This document shows positions 8,140 through 16,219 of a stretch of 64,000 bases of DNA, piece by piece; position 1 is the first letter of the stretch; every line of letters starts with the position of its first letter. The stretch comes from an uncultured Algibacter sp. Its GTDB lineage: Bacteria > Bacteroidota > Bacteroidia > Flavobacteriales > Flavobacteriaceae. The notes under the pieces are model-generated. The model was not told the origin of the DNA. It made no database searches and saw only the letters and a program-made list of their open reading frames with translations. The stretch lies in the NCBI RefSeq assembly GCF_947495675.1, contig NZ_CANLZX010000009.1, positions 1 through 64,000 on the forward strand, given 5' to 3'. Position numbers and translations under genes: made by a program.

Positions 8140-8799
8140 ATGACTAAAAAAGAGAAGGTTAACTTTGTTATTAATACACTTTACAAATTCTACCCAGAAA
8201 TCCCCATTCCTTTAGACCATAAAGATCCTTACACGCTTTTAATAGCAGTTTTATTATCGGCACAGTGTACAGACGTTCGAGTAAACCAAATAACACCATT
8301 ATTATTTGAAAGAGCAGATAATCCTTTTGATATGATTAAATTATCTGTTGAAGAAATAAAAGAAATCATAAGACCTTGTGGCTTATCACCAATGAAAAGT
8401 AAAGGTATTTATGGTTTATCTAAAATACTTATTGAAAAACATAATGGAGAAGTTCCTAAAAATTTTGAAGCTTTAGAAGCACTACCAGCAGTTGGACACA
8501 AAACAGCTAGTGTAGTTATGTCTCAAGCTTTTGGGGTTCCCGCTTTTCCTGTTGATACTCACATCCATAGACTAATGTATCGCTGGAATTTAACAAATGG
8601 TAAAAACGTAATGCAAACCGAAAAAGATGCCAAAAGACTATTTCCTAAAGAATTATGGAATGATTTACATCTTCAAATTATATGGTATGGACGGGAATAC
8701 TCTCCAGCTCGCGGCTGGGATTTAGAAAAAGATATTATTACTAAAACTATTGGAAGACAAACGGTTTTAGATGCATATTATAAATCAAAAAAGTCCTGA
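8140..8799 (+). CDS. nth: Endonuclease III, form without the iron-sulfur cluster
   Basis: 219 residues. The helix-hairpin-helix 'LPAVGHKTASVV' carries catalytic Lys121 and 'PVDTHIHRL' carries Asp139, the two residues needed for a bifunctional DNA glycosylase/AP lyase that removes oxidised pyrimidines. The C-terminal CX6CX2CX5C motif that binds [4Fe-4S] in E. coli Nth is absent: the equivalent stretch reads 'GREYSPARGWDLEKDIITK', and there is no cysteine after residue 80. It is a single gene with its own promoter and a terminator right after the stop. Confidence 0.93.
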   Translation: MTKKEKVNFVINTLYKFYPEIPIPLDHKDPYTLLIAVLLSAQCTDVRVNQITPLLFERADNPFDMIKLSVEEIKEIIRPCGLSPMKSKGIYGLSKILIEKHNGEVPKNFEALEALPAVGHKTASVVMSQAFGVPAFPVDTHIHRLMYRWNLTNGKNVMQTEKDAKRLFPKELWNDLHLQIIWYGREYSPARGWDLEKDIITKTIGRQTVLDAYYKSKKS

Positions 8800-8822
8800 T
8801 TTTAAAAAAACCAGGACTTTTC
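8787..8822. terminator. Bidirectional terminator
   Basis: Arms aaaaagtcctg / ccaggactttt with a short A-rich loop. It overlaps the last codons of nth and also closes the convergent small gene at 8828. Confidence 0.85.
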
Positions 8823-8827
8823 AAATC

Positions 8828-8974
8828 TTAATTAAGAAGCGCTTCAAACTTCATTTTATTACAATTTATAACACTTAAAGCCTTAGAGTAATTTAGAAGA
8901 AAATTAACCGTTTCTTCTCGCGGCTCAATATTTTCTATGTTTTTAATAGAATTTTCAGAGTAAATTTTTGCCAT
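8828..8974 (-). CDS. 48-residue protein downstream of the ECF sigma factor
   Basis: Small open frame from an ATG at 8974, MAKIYSENSIKNIENIEPRE..., ending ...KFEALLN. I recall very similar 48-50 residue proteins in other Flavobacteriaceae ('MAKIYSENTIKNIE...'), which supports it being real. No signal peptide or membrane segment; the composition fits two short helices. It lies 57 bp after the sigma factor stop on the same strand, with a terminator beyond, so the two are probably one transcript. A role as a small partner or modulator of the sigma factor is inference from position only. Confidence 0.75.
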   Translation of the reverse strand: MAKIYSENSIKNIENIEPREETVNFLLNYSKALSVINCNKMKFEALLN

Positions 8975-9031
8975 AATATTTAGTTAAGGGTTTATTTACT
9001 CCAATAACGTAGCAAAATTCACTTTATTGCA

Positions 9032-9616
9032 TTAATTCGTTAAAACGATATTATGTTTCTCAATTATCTTTCGCAAATTAATTAAAGCATAACGCATTCT
9101 TCCTAATGCGGTATTTATACTAACTCCTGTCCTATCTGATATTTCTTTAAAACTCATATCATTATAAATACGCATCATAAGCACTTCTTTTTGGTCTTCT
9201 GGAAGCTCATCCACCAATCGTCTTACATCATTTTCAACTTGCTCCTTAATAATCATTTTTTCAGCATTCAAACTAGTATCGCTTAAAACAGAAAAAATAC
9301 TAAACTCGCCCGTATTATCAAACTTCGGCATACGGTTGTTTTTTCTAAAATAATCAATTACCAAATTATGCGAAATACGCATTACCCATGGTAAAAATTT
9401 ACCTTCTTCATTATAAGCACCACGCTTTAAGGTTCGAATTACTTTTATAAATGTGTCTTGAAAAATGTCTTCAGCAACATCTCTATCATAGACTTTTGAA
9501 TAAATAAAACTGTAAATTCTTTGTTTATGCCTTTTAATTAACACCTCTAGAGCACTTTCGTCTCCTTTGATATAGTTACTAACTAGAATAGCATCTGTAA
9601 TAAGTTCTTGTTGCAT
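9032..9616 (-). CDS. ECF-type RNA polymerase sigma-70 factor
   Basis: 194 residues. Sigma region 2 covers about residues 20-90 ('IYSFIYSKVYDRDVAEDIFQDTFIKVI', 'FLPWVMRISHNLVIDYFRK'). Region 4 covers about 125-185 ('ELPEDQKEVLMMRIYNDMSFKEISD' and 'SINTALGRMRYALINLRK'). No anti-sigma factor gene with a transmembrane domain is adjacent, unlike many Bacteroidota ECF systems; the neighbour is a 48-residue soluble protein. A TATATTTG -7 element on the minus strand (9723-9730) implies a leader of about 100 nt. Confidence 0.93.
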   Translation of the reverse strand: MQQELITDAILVSNYIKGDESALEVLIKRHKQRIYSFIYSKVYDRDVAEDIFQDTFIKVIRTLKRGAYNEEGKFLPWVMRISHNLVIDYFRKNNRMPKFDNTGEFSIFSVLSDTSLNAEKMIIKEQVENDVRRLVDELPEDQKEVLMMRIYNDMSFKEISDRTGVSINTALGRMRYALINLRKIIEKHNIVLTN

Positions 9617-9722
9617 AATATTTACTTTTAATGCACGAAGTAAAGTCTTCGCTGCTTGGGGTTATTAAGTTTAAAAGTAATTTTATGCTATAGATATGTG
9701 TGTTTGAAGTTATTATATGTTC

Positions 9723-9730
9723 CAAATATA
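9723..9730 (-). promoter_or_regulatory. Possible promoter -7 element of the ECF sigma gene
   Basis: TATATTTG on the minus strand, about 107 bp before the start at 9616. The leader contains a small hairpin at 9636-9651 (cgaag / cttcg). Confidence 0.4.
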
Positions 9731-9820
9731 ACAACAATCATTCCTAAAAAACAAAAATTCATCTCTTTTTTTAACAAATTATTCGACAAAAGGTAATTTT
9801 TTATGCTCGTTCACTTATAG

Positions 9821-9828
9821 TATCTTTG
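9821..9828 (+). promoter_or_regulatory. Promoter -7 element of uvrA
   Basis: TATCTTTG matches TAnnTTTG, 23 bp before the ATG at 9852. No clear -33 TTG. No obvious SOS box seen. Confidence 0.5.
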
Positions 9829-9851
9829 CAAAATTATCCTCTTAAAAACCT

Positions 9852-12635
9852 ATGAACACTAATATATTAGACGTAAATCCAAAGGAAAACATTATTATAA
9901 AAGGTGCTAAATTACATAACCTTAAAAATATTGATGTTGTTATTCCTAGAAATAAATTAGTTGTAATTACCGGGTTATCAGGTTCTGGTAAATCTAGCTT
10001 AGCCTTTGATACACTTTATGCAGAAGGACAACGACGTTATGTAGAAAGCTTATCAAGTTATGCACGCCAGTTTTTAGGAAGACTAAATAAACCAAAAGTA
10101 GATTACATTAAAGGTATTGCACCGGCAATTGCTATAGAACAAAAAGTAAACTCTACTAACCCACGCTCAACAGTTGGTACAACTACAGAAATATATGACT
10201 ACTTAAAACTATTGTTCGCAAGAATTGGAAAAACCTACTCACCAATATCTGGCTTAGAAGTTAAAAAAGATACCGTTACAGATGTTTTAAACTATTTAAA
10301 AACGTTTAATGAAGGAGAAAAACTCTTACTCCTAGCTCCTATTCATTTAGAAGAAGGACGCACTATTGAAAATAAACTTAAAACATTACAGCAACAAGGT
10401 TATGCAAGAATTAAAGTAAATGATACTGTTTTTAGAATAGACGAAGCTAAATCAATCAATAAAAAAGATACCGTTTTATTAGTTGTTGATAGAGTTATTA
10501 CAAAAAATGAAGAAGATTTTTATAACCGCTTAGCAGATGCTGTACAAACTGCCTTTTTTGAAGGTAAAGGTGAATGTATAATCGAAATATTAAAAAACAG
10601 TAAACAACGTACTTTTAGCAATAAATTTGAATTAGACGGTATAAATTTTTTAGAACCTAATGTACATTTATTCAGTTTTAACAATCCATATGGTGCTTGC
10701 CCAAAATGTGAAGGTTACGGAGATATTATTGGGATTGATGAAGAATTAGTAATACCAAACACAGGTCTTTCAGTTTACGAAAATGCTATTTTTCCATGGA
10801 GAGGAGAAAGTATGAGTTGGTACAAAGACCAATTAGTAAACAACTCGCATAAATTCGATTTTCCAATTCATAAACCCTTTTTTGAGTTATCAGACGCTCA
10901 AAAACAATTAGTTTGGACAGGAAACTCTCATTTTGAAGGCTTAAATTCATTTTTTGCCGAATTAGAATCTAAAGCTTATAAAATTCAAAACCGTGTTATG
11001 CTATCGCGTTACCGCGGAAAAACCAAATGCAAAACCTGTAATGGTAAACGATTACGTGTTGAAGCAAATTATGTGAAAATTGCAGGAGCAACACTAACAG
11101 ACTTGGTTGAAATGCCTCTAGATAAATTAACAATTTTCTTCAAACAATTAGAGTTAAATGACTATGATACTCAAATAGCAAACAGGTTGTTAAAAGAAAT
11201 AAATAACAGACTATCTTTTCTAGCAAATGTTGGCTTAGACTATTTAACACTAAACAGAAAATCAAACACACTTTCTGGCGGAGAAAGCCAACGAATAAAT
11301 CTAGCAACATCATTAGGTAGTAGCTTAGTAGGTTCCATGTATATTTTAGACGAACCTAGTATTGGTCTACACCCAAAAGATACTGAACGTTTAATTTTAG
11401 TTTTAAAATCCTTACGCGATCTTGGGAACACAGTAATTGTAGTAGAACATGATGAAGACATTATGAAGGCCGCAGACAACATCATTGACATTGGCCCTGA
11501 AGCAGGTACCTTTGGCGGACATGTAGTCGCAAAAGGTAACTATGCAGATATTTTAGCTTCAGAATCTTTAACTGCCAAATATTTAAATGAAGAACTAAAA
11601 ATTGAAGTCCCAAAAACCAGAAGAACATCAAAATATCATGTTGATATAATTGGAGCTCGAGAAAACAACTTAAAAAATATTGATGTTAGCTTCCCATTAG
11701 GTATGCTAACAGTAATTACAGGTGTTTCTGGTAGCGGAAAAAGTACATTAGTTAAAAAAATACTTTTCCCTGCTTTACAAAAAAAACTAACCGATTTTGG
11801 TGACAAACCAGGACAATTTACATCATTAGATGGTAATTTTAGCAACATAAATCACATCGAGTTTGTAGATCAAAACCCTATAGGAAGATCCTCTAGATCT
11901 AACCCTGTTACTTACATAAAGGCTTATGATGATATTCGTGCATTATTCTCAAAACAAAAATTAAGCCACATAAGAAACTATCAAGCAAAACACTTTTCTT
12001 TTAACGTAGATGGCGGACGCTGTGAGACTTGCAAAGGCGAAGGTCAAGTAACCATTGAGATGCAATTTATGGCCGATGTGCATTTAGAATGCGAAACATG
12101 TAAAGGTAAACGCTTTAAAAAAGAAGTCCTAGAGGTGACATTTGCCGACAAAAATATTGACGACATTCTTAATTCAACCATTGATGATGCTATTGCGTTT
12201 TTCGAAGCTACCGAGCAAACCAAAATTAAAAACAAACTACAACCACTTCAAGACGTTGGCTTAGGATATGTTACTTTAGGGCAAAGCTCGTCTACCCTTT
12301 CTGGCGGTGAAGCACAACGTATAAAACTAGCATCCTTTTTAGGTAAAGGAAACAATAAAGAAAAAGCATTATTTATTTTCGACGAACCTACAACTGGCTT
12401 GCATTTTCATGATATCCAAAAACTTTTAAAATCCTTTAATGCCTTAATCGCAAAAGGACATTCAATAATTGTAGTAGAGCACAATATCGATTTAATAAAA
12501 TGTGCCGATCATATTATTGATCTTGGTCCTACAGGAGGTGAAAAAGGGGGCAATCTAGTTGCATTTGGGACACCAGAAGATATTGTAAAAGTAAAAGCCT
12601 CGGAAACTGGTAAATATTTAAAAGAAAAATTATAA
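9852..12635 (+). CDS. uvrA: UvrABC excinuclease subunit A
   Basis: 927 residues (E. coli UvrA is 940). There are two ABC ATPase modules. The first has Walker A 'GLSGSGKSS' at about residue 41 and signature 'LSGGESQR' at about 474. The second has Walker A 'GVSGSGKST' at about 624 and signature 'LSGGEAQR' at about 816. Zinc-binding pairs are visible: 'CPKC' near 283 with 'CKTC' near 392, and 'CETC' near 723 with 'CETC' near 746. It is the damage-recognition subunit of nucleotide excision repair and works as a dimer with UvrB. Its length and both zinc modules make it the housekeeping UvrA. It is alone in its transcript; repeat copy A follows 22 bp after the stop. Confidence 0.98.
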   Translation: MNTNILDVNPKENIIIKGAKLHNLKNIDVVIPRNKLVVITGLSGSGKSSLAFDTLYAEGQRRYVESLSSYARQFLGRLNKPKVDYIKGIAPAIAIEQKVNSTNPRSTVGTTTEIYDYLKLLFARIGKTYSPISGLEVKKDTVTDVLNYLKTFNEGEKLLLLAPIHLEEGRTIENKLKTLQQQGYARIKVNDTVFRIDEAKSINKKDTVLLVVDRVITKNEEDFYNRLADAVQTAFFEGKGECIIEILKNSKQRTFSNKFELDGINFLEPNVHLFSFNNPYGACPKCEGYGDIIGIDEELVIPNTGLSVYENAIFPWRGESMSWYKDQLVNNSHKFDFPIHKPFFELSDAQKQLVWTGNSHFEGLNSFFAELESKAYKIQNRVMLSRYRGKTKCKTCNGKRLRVEANYVKIAGATLTDLVEMPLDKLTIFFKQLELNDYDTQIANRLLKEINNRLSFLANVGLDYLTLNRKSNTLSGGESQRINLATSLGSSLVGSMYILDEPSIGLHPKDTERLILVLKSLRDLGNTVIVVEHDEDIMKAADNIIDIGPEAGTFGGHVVAKGNYADILASESLTAKYLNEELKIEVPKTRRTSKYHVDIIGARENNLKNIDVSFPLGMLTVITGVSGSGKSTLVKKILFPALQKKLTDFGDKPGQFTSLDGNFSNINHIEFVDQNPIGRSSRSNPVTYIKAYDDIRALFSKQKLSHIRNYQAKHFSFNVDGGRCETCKGEGQVTIEMQFMADVHLECETCKGKRFKKEVLEVTFADKNIDDILNSTIDDAIAFFEATEQTKIKNKLQPLQDVGLGYVTLGQSSSTLSGGEAQRIKLASFLGKGNNKEKALFIFDEPTTGLHFHDIQKLLKSFNALIAKGHSIIVVEHNIDLIKCADHIIDLGPTGGEKGGNLVAFGTPEDIVKVKASETGKYLKEKL

Positions 12636-12657
12636 ACTACCATCTATAATCATTTGA

Positions 12658-12730
12658 GCGTTACCTAAAGGTCGGGCTTTCACAAGTCGCTCTCAAAGAG
12701 GAGCTCCAACAATTGCTCAATCCCTAACGC
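12658..12730 (+). repeat. Dispersed intergenic repeat, copy A (73 bp, short hairpin form)
   Basis: Bounded by a 6-bp inverted repeat GCGTTA...TAACGC. Internal landmarks in order: GCGTTACC, mini-hairpin ACC-taaa-GGT, GGGCTTTCAC, GTCGCTCTC, GAGGAGCTC, CAACAATTG, CAATCCCTAACGC. The same order of landmarks recurs on the minus strand at 51951-52035. It lies between uvrA and the convergent DUF3667 gene. Confidence 0.8.
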
Positions 12731-12767
12731 AAACACTTACAACAAAAATTAAGATAGGTATCACAAT

Positions 12768-13868
12768 TTAATAAAACAAAAACGCAAACAAACCTAAAAT
12801 AAAAGTTGTTAATGGCGCTACTAAAAGTAAAAACAAAATGGATGTAGCACTAGCCTTAACAAAGGTTTTAAACTTAGATTGTTTATAAAATCGTTTTAAA
12901 GCTAAAAACAAATAAACAAACGTAGAAAACGCGATTAGCCAATCAATCCAATTAGGAATATCTACTATAAAATTAACCCCAATAATGACACTAAAAACAG
13001 TAAAAAGGAAAGAAAAATAATAAAAACTAAATACTAAATGATGCGCATAAAGTCCTTGTTTTCTGTAAAAAAGCTTCAATAATAGAGCAAAAATTGGTAA
13101 TAAGAAAAACATAGCTATTGGTATAGTGTCATAAAACATTTGTAATATACTCCCACCCTTTCTGGACTTATACAATTTTAATGTTTGTTTATAAAGCTGC
13201 CTTTTAAATACACCCGCATCATCATTCAAGCCCATTTCTTTGTAAATAACTTCGTCTGGCGCCTTCAAAGTTATTAAAGAATCAATAGACTTTGATGTCA
13301 AATTAAAATTAGCCATACCATTTTTCCTAAAGTCATCTGCATTAACCAACGAATCTATTTGTTTTTCAGAAAAACCATGAAAATATTTATTTTCCTCTAA
13401 AGTCTCACGAAGCTCTTTGCGATCAACAGAATCTTTAATCCTTTGTTTTTCAGATAAAACAACAGAAATAGAATCTCTAACTTCTAGATCTGTAATACCT
13501 TTTAATATATCTTCCGTTTTTACAACTTCAGCTAAACCCTCATCTAATGCCTTTATACTGTTACGCTGAATAAACGAAAACAAAAAGAAAAACACTACAG
13601 CAATAAACAAATACATTTGAGCCGGATGTAAATACAACAATCGTTTACCTTCTATAAAACGACTTGCTAAATAACCTGGCTTAAATACTAACGGCAGAAA
13701 ACTTTTAAAAAAACGTGCATCAAAAGAAAAATAATTACTAATGGTATTATAAAACAAAACCTTAACAGTCAATTCGTCTTTAGCTTGTTGCCCACAATGC
13801 GGACAAAACTTAAAACCTTCTTTAAATTGTTTTTCGCAATTTTTACAAGTTTCTTTTTTGCTTTTCAT
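12768..13868 (-). CDS. DUF3667 family membrane protein with zinc ribbon
   Basis: 366 residues. The N-terminus has a zinc ribbon, 'CKNCEKQF...FCPHCGQ' (two CxxC pairs, residues about 8-28). A 'LHPAQMYLFIAVVFFFLFSF' stretch follows, holding the first membrane helix. A polar, possibly coiled region spans about 125-225, and four or so membrane helices follow from about 245 to the end. Known only as a Bacteroidota inner-membrane family of unknown function. Confidence 0.88.
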   Translation of the reverse strand: MKSKKETCKNCEKQFKEGFKFCPHCGQQAKDELTVKVLFYNTISNYFSFDARFFKSFLPLVFKPGYLASRFIEGKRLLYLHPAQMYLFIAVVFFFLFSFIQRNSIKALDEGLAEVVKTEDILKGITDLEVRDSISVVLSEKQRIKDSVDRKELRETLEENKYFHGFSEKQIDSLVNADDFRKNGMANFNLTSKSIDSLITLKAPDEVIYKEMGLNDDAGVFKRQLYKQTLKLYKSRKGGSILQMFYDTIPIAMFFLLPIFALLLKLFYRKQGLYAHHLVFSFYYFSFLFTVFSVIIGVNFIVDIPNWIDWLIAFSTFVYLFLALKRFYKQSKFKTFVKASATSILFLLLVAPLTTFILGLFAFLFY

Positions 13869-14010
13869 TCAACATGATTGGTTTCTATAAAAGTAATAAT
13901 TTTTACAAGATTATCCATTTTAAGCAAAAGAAACAAGTATCTAAAAATCAATTATTTACATATTTAATTTTAGTTAATGTTACGTTAACACGAGTTAAAA
14001 CAACTTTTTT

Positions 14011-14026
14011 TGGCATGCATATTGAA
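14011..14026 (+). promoter_or_regulatory. Sigma-54-type promoter upstream of secreted paralogue 1
   Basis: TGGCATG-N4-TTGAA, preceded by a T-run, resembles the -24/-12 consensus TGGCACG-N4-TTGCA. It lies 63 bp before the ATG at 14090. The paralogue at 14899 has an equivalent site at a similar distance. Confidence 0.65.
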
Positions 14027-14089
14027 AACTACTAGGCAACAGCGAAAGCCGAAAAGCTAAAGAGTAGGCACAACAAAAATCTTATAATT

Positions 14090-14698
14090 ATGAAAAGAAT
14101 TTTACTAGTATGTGCAGGATTGTTAATAGGATTAACAGCTGCAGCAGCAACAAAGCAAAATACAAATAACCCAAAAACAAAGTTTGAAAAGAATAAAAAC
14201 TACAAATATGCACAACCAATTACGTTTATGGAACGCGGTGTAGAGTTTTTAATTTTTCCAGATGGAAGCTTTGATTTTAATACCCATTCCAATAATGATT
14301 TTTATAATGACTCTTATTACAGAAATAATACAAGACGACGTAATATAAATTCAAACAAAAGAGGCCCAAATTCGAATATACAATACAATTCAAACCCTTA
14401 CCTAAACAGAGGTATTTCAATTTCTCGCGATAGAGATGGCATAGTAAGGCGTATTGGTAATGTGTATTTAAATTATGATAGATATGGAAGACTTTCGCGT
14501 GTAGGCTCTATTTTTATAAAATACAATAGAGGAAGAAACTCAGAATTAACCAATGTTGGCGGCTTACGAGTAAAATATAACAAACGCGGAGAAATTATTT
14601 ATACACGCGGTAACGTTAACCGTTACAATAATAGAAATTATAATAACGATTACTATTATAAGCAAAATGGCAAAATGAATAAAAAAAATAAAAGATAA
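14090..14698 (+). CDS. Secreted Asn/Arg/Tyr-rich protein, paralogue 1
   Basis: 202 residues with a Sec signal peptide (cleavage near 'TAAAAT'). The mature part has 'GVEFLIFPDGSFDFN' near residue 48 and then short repeated units of the type 'IGNVYLNYDRYGRLSRVGSI' / 'NVGGLRVKYNKRGEI' (roughly residues 115-170), ending in a basic Asn/Tyr/Lys tail. The core is shared with the next gene. No family name known to me; a cell-envelope or matrix protein is inferred from export and composition. It has its own sigma-54-type promoter and a terminator 26 bp after the stop, so the paralogues are separate transcripts. Confidence 0.82.
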   Translation: MKRILLVCAGLLIGLTAAAATKQNTNNPKTKFEKNKNYKYAQPITFMERGVEFLIFPDGSFDFNTHSNNDFYNDSYYRNNTRRRNINSNKRGPNSNIQYNSNPYLNRGISISRDRDGIVRRIGNVYLNYDRYGRLSRVGSIFIKYNRGRNSELTNVGGLRVKYNKRGEIIYTRGNVNRYNNRNYNNDYYYKQNGKMNKKNKR

Positions 14699-14723
14699 TT
14701 TTTTGAGATTAGTTAGTTAAAAT

Positions 14724-14758
14724 AAAAACCTCGAAGTTGTAATAACTTCGAGGTTTTT
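14724..14758 (+). terminator. Terminator of paralogue 1
   Basis: Perfect 15-bp arms around a 5-base loop (aacctcgaagtt / aacttcgaggtt core), ending in a T-run. Confidence 0.92.
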
Positions 14759-14848
14759 TAATTAAAACTATCATCAGAAAGTTATTTTCAATAAAAAACA
14801 AACTTATTTATCAGTATTCACAAGGCATTAGAGCCCATTATGTTTTTT

Positions 14849-14864
14849 TGGCACGCTGTTTGTA
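14849..14864 (+). promoter_or_regulatory. Sigma-54-type promoter upstream of secreted paralogue 2
   Basis: TGGCACG-N4-TTGTA preceded by a T-run; closer to consensus than the copy at 14011. It lies 35 bp before the ATG at 14899. Confidence 0.72.
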
Positions 14865-14898
14865 ATTACTAAAACAGTAACCCATAAAATTCACAATT

Positions 14899-16089
14899 AT
14901 GAAAAAGTTTATATTTTTATTAGCAAGTTTAGTCCTAACAGGATTTACTGTTAACGCAACTACAACCAACATAGAAGCAAATGCAAATACAGCAGCAACT
15001 TATTATGGAGGCTATAGCAACTCTTTCATATTTAATGTAGATGGTGTTGAGTTCTCAGTATTTAGAGATGGTCAATTTGATTTCAACCTTATTAGAAATA
15101 ATTCACGTTTTGGAGTTAACGTAAACACACGTAACGTAAATATTAGTTTTAACACAGGGTACGATTACAATGCTTATGTTCAGTATGATGAATTTGGAGC
15201 AATTATTCAAATAGAAAATATTCCAATTTATTATGATTACTACGGACGCATTAGTCAAGCTGGAAACGTAAATATATACTACAATAACTTTGGCTATATT
15301 AACCGTATTGGAGGTTTAAATGTTTATTACAGAAACAATGTTTACTCACATTATACTGGATTTATAAACATATACAACAGAGGTTATGTTTATAGACCTT
15401 GGCACAGATACTATAGTATTCCTGCTCGTGATTATTGTGTAGTTTACAACAGACCTTACAGACAATTTTACAACCCAGTACGTTATACTTATAACAGAAA
15501 CAGACCTTTTTACAACAACCACAGACAAAGAACTGCAATCGCTAATAGAAGAGGAAATAAAATTTCAAGAAACAGTAGCTATGCAACAGTAAATAGAAGC
15601 AAAAGAAATGTTACACAAGTTAACAGAAACGCAAACTCTAGAAGAAGTGTTGCTAGTAACAATACAACAACAAGACGCAATAACAATTCTTTAAATAATA
15701 ATACTAGAAATAACTCTAACAAAGAAACAACTAGAAGTACAAATAATAGAAGAACAACTTCTGGTAATAAAACTCAAATAAAAAACACTAGAAGAACGTC
15801 TGATAACATAAATAGAAACAATAACAGAACGAGTACAAGAACCAATACAGTAAAAAAACATCAAAATACTAGAACGGTTCAAAAACCAAAAAGCACAAAT
15901 ACTCGTACATATAATAGAAACAATAATACTAGAAATACACAAGTAGCTCAACGTAACGTTAGTAAACCTAGAACAACAACACAACGCAATGTTTCAAGGT
16001 CTACACAAACCAAAACACCAAGAGCAACAACAAACAGAAGTAGTTCTAGCAAAAATACAAGATCGACATCAACAAGAAGACGATCATAA
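14899..16089 (+). CDS. Secreted Asn/Arg/Thr-rich protein, paralogue 2
   Basis: 396 residues with a signal peptide (cleavage near 'TVNAT'). Residues about 45-155 match the core of paralogue 1: 'GVEFSVFRDGQFDFN', then units such as 'IENIPIYYDYYGRISQAGNV' and 'INRIGGLNVYYRNN'. After a Tyr/Arg/Pro-rich middle, residues about 205-396 are low complexity made almost only of Asn, Arg, Thr and Ser, ending 'RSTSTRRRS'. The tail is strongly basic and probably disordered. Such a tail could bind nucleic acid, anionic polysaccharide or LPS outside the cell (inference). No known domain. Confidence 0.82.
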   Translation: MKKFIFLLASLVLTGFTVNATTTNIEANANTAATYYGGYSNSFIFNVDGVEFSVFRDGQFDFNLIRNNSRFGVNVNTRNVNISFNTGYDYNAYVQYDEFGAIIQIENIPIYYDYYGRISQAGNVNIYYNNFGYINRIGGLNVYYRNNVYSHYTGFINIYNRGYVYRPWHRYYSIPARDYCVVYNRPYRQFYNPVRYTYNRNRPFYNNHRQRTAIANRRGNKISRNSSYATVNRSKRNVTQVNRNANSRRSVASNNTTTRRNNNSLNNNTRNNSNKETTRSTNNRRTTSGNKTQIKNTRRTSDNINRNNNRTSTRTNTVKKHQNTRTVQKPKSTNTRTYNRNNNTRNTQVAQRNVSKPRTTTQRNVSRSTQTKTPRATTNRSSSSKNTRSTSTRRRS

Positions 16090-16109
16090 CAATTTTGGTT
16101 GGTTAGTTA

Positions 16110-16157
16110 AGAAAGCCCTTCGAGTAGTTCGCCTCAAAGCAACATCGTAGGGTTTTC
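16110..16157 (+). terminator. Imperfect terminator hairpin after paralogue 2
   Basis: Arms agaaagcccttcga / tcgtagggttttct (two mismatches) with a loop of about 20 bases, ending in a T-rich stretch. Confidence 0.6.
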
Positions 16158-16219
16158 TGTTTTTATTAATCTTTACTAATAAGAGTACTAAAGTAATTCT
16201 ATTAAAATAAAAATTAACC

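Noticed and set aside
9636..9651. cgaag/cttcg hairpin in the ECF sigma leader as a riboswitch or thermosensor
   Set aside because: 5-bp stem with no conserved aptamer pattern.
16110..16157. Third copy of the dispersed repeat (contains GAAAGCCC and GAGTAGTTCG)
   Set aside because: Lacks the GCGTTA ends, GAGGAGCTC block and order of landmarks; it behaves as an imperfect terminator hairpin.
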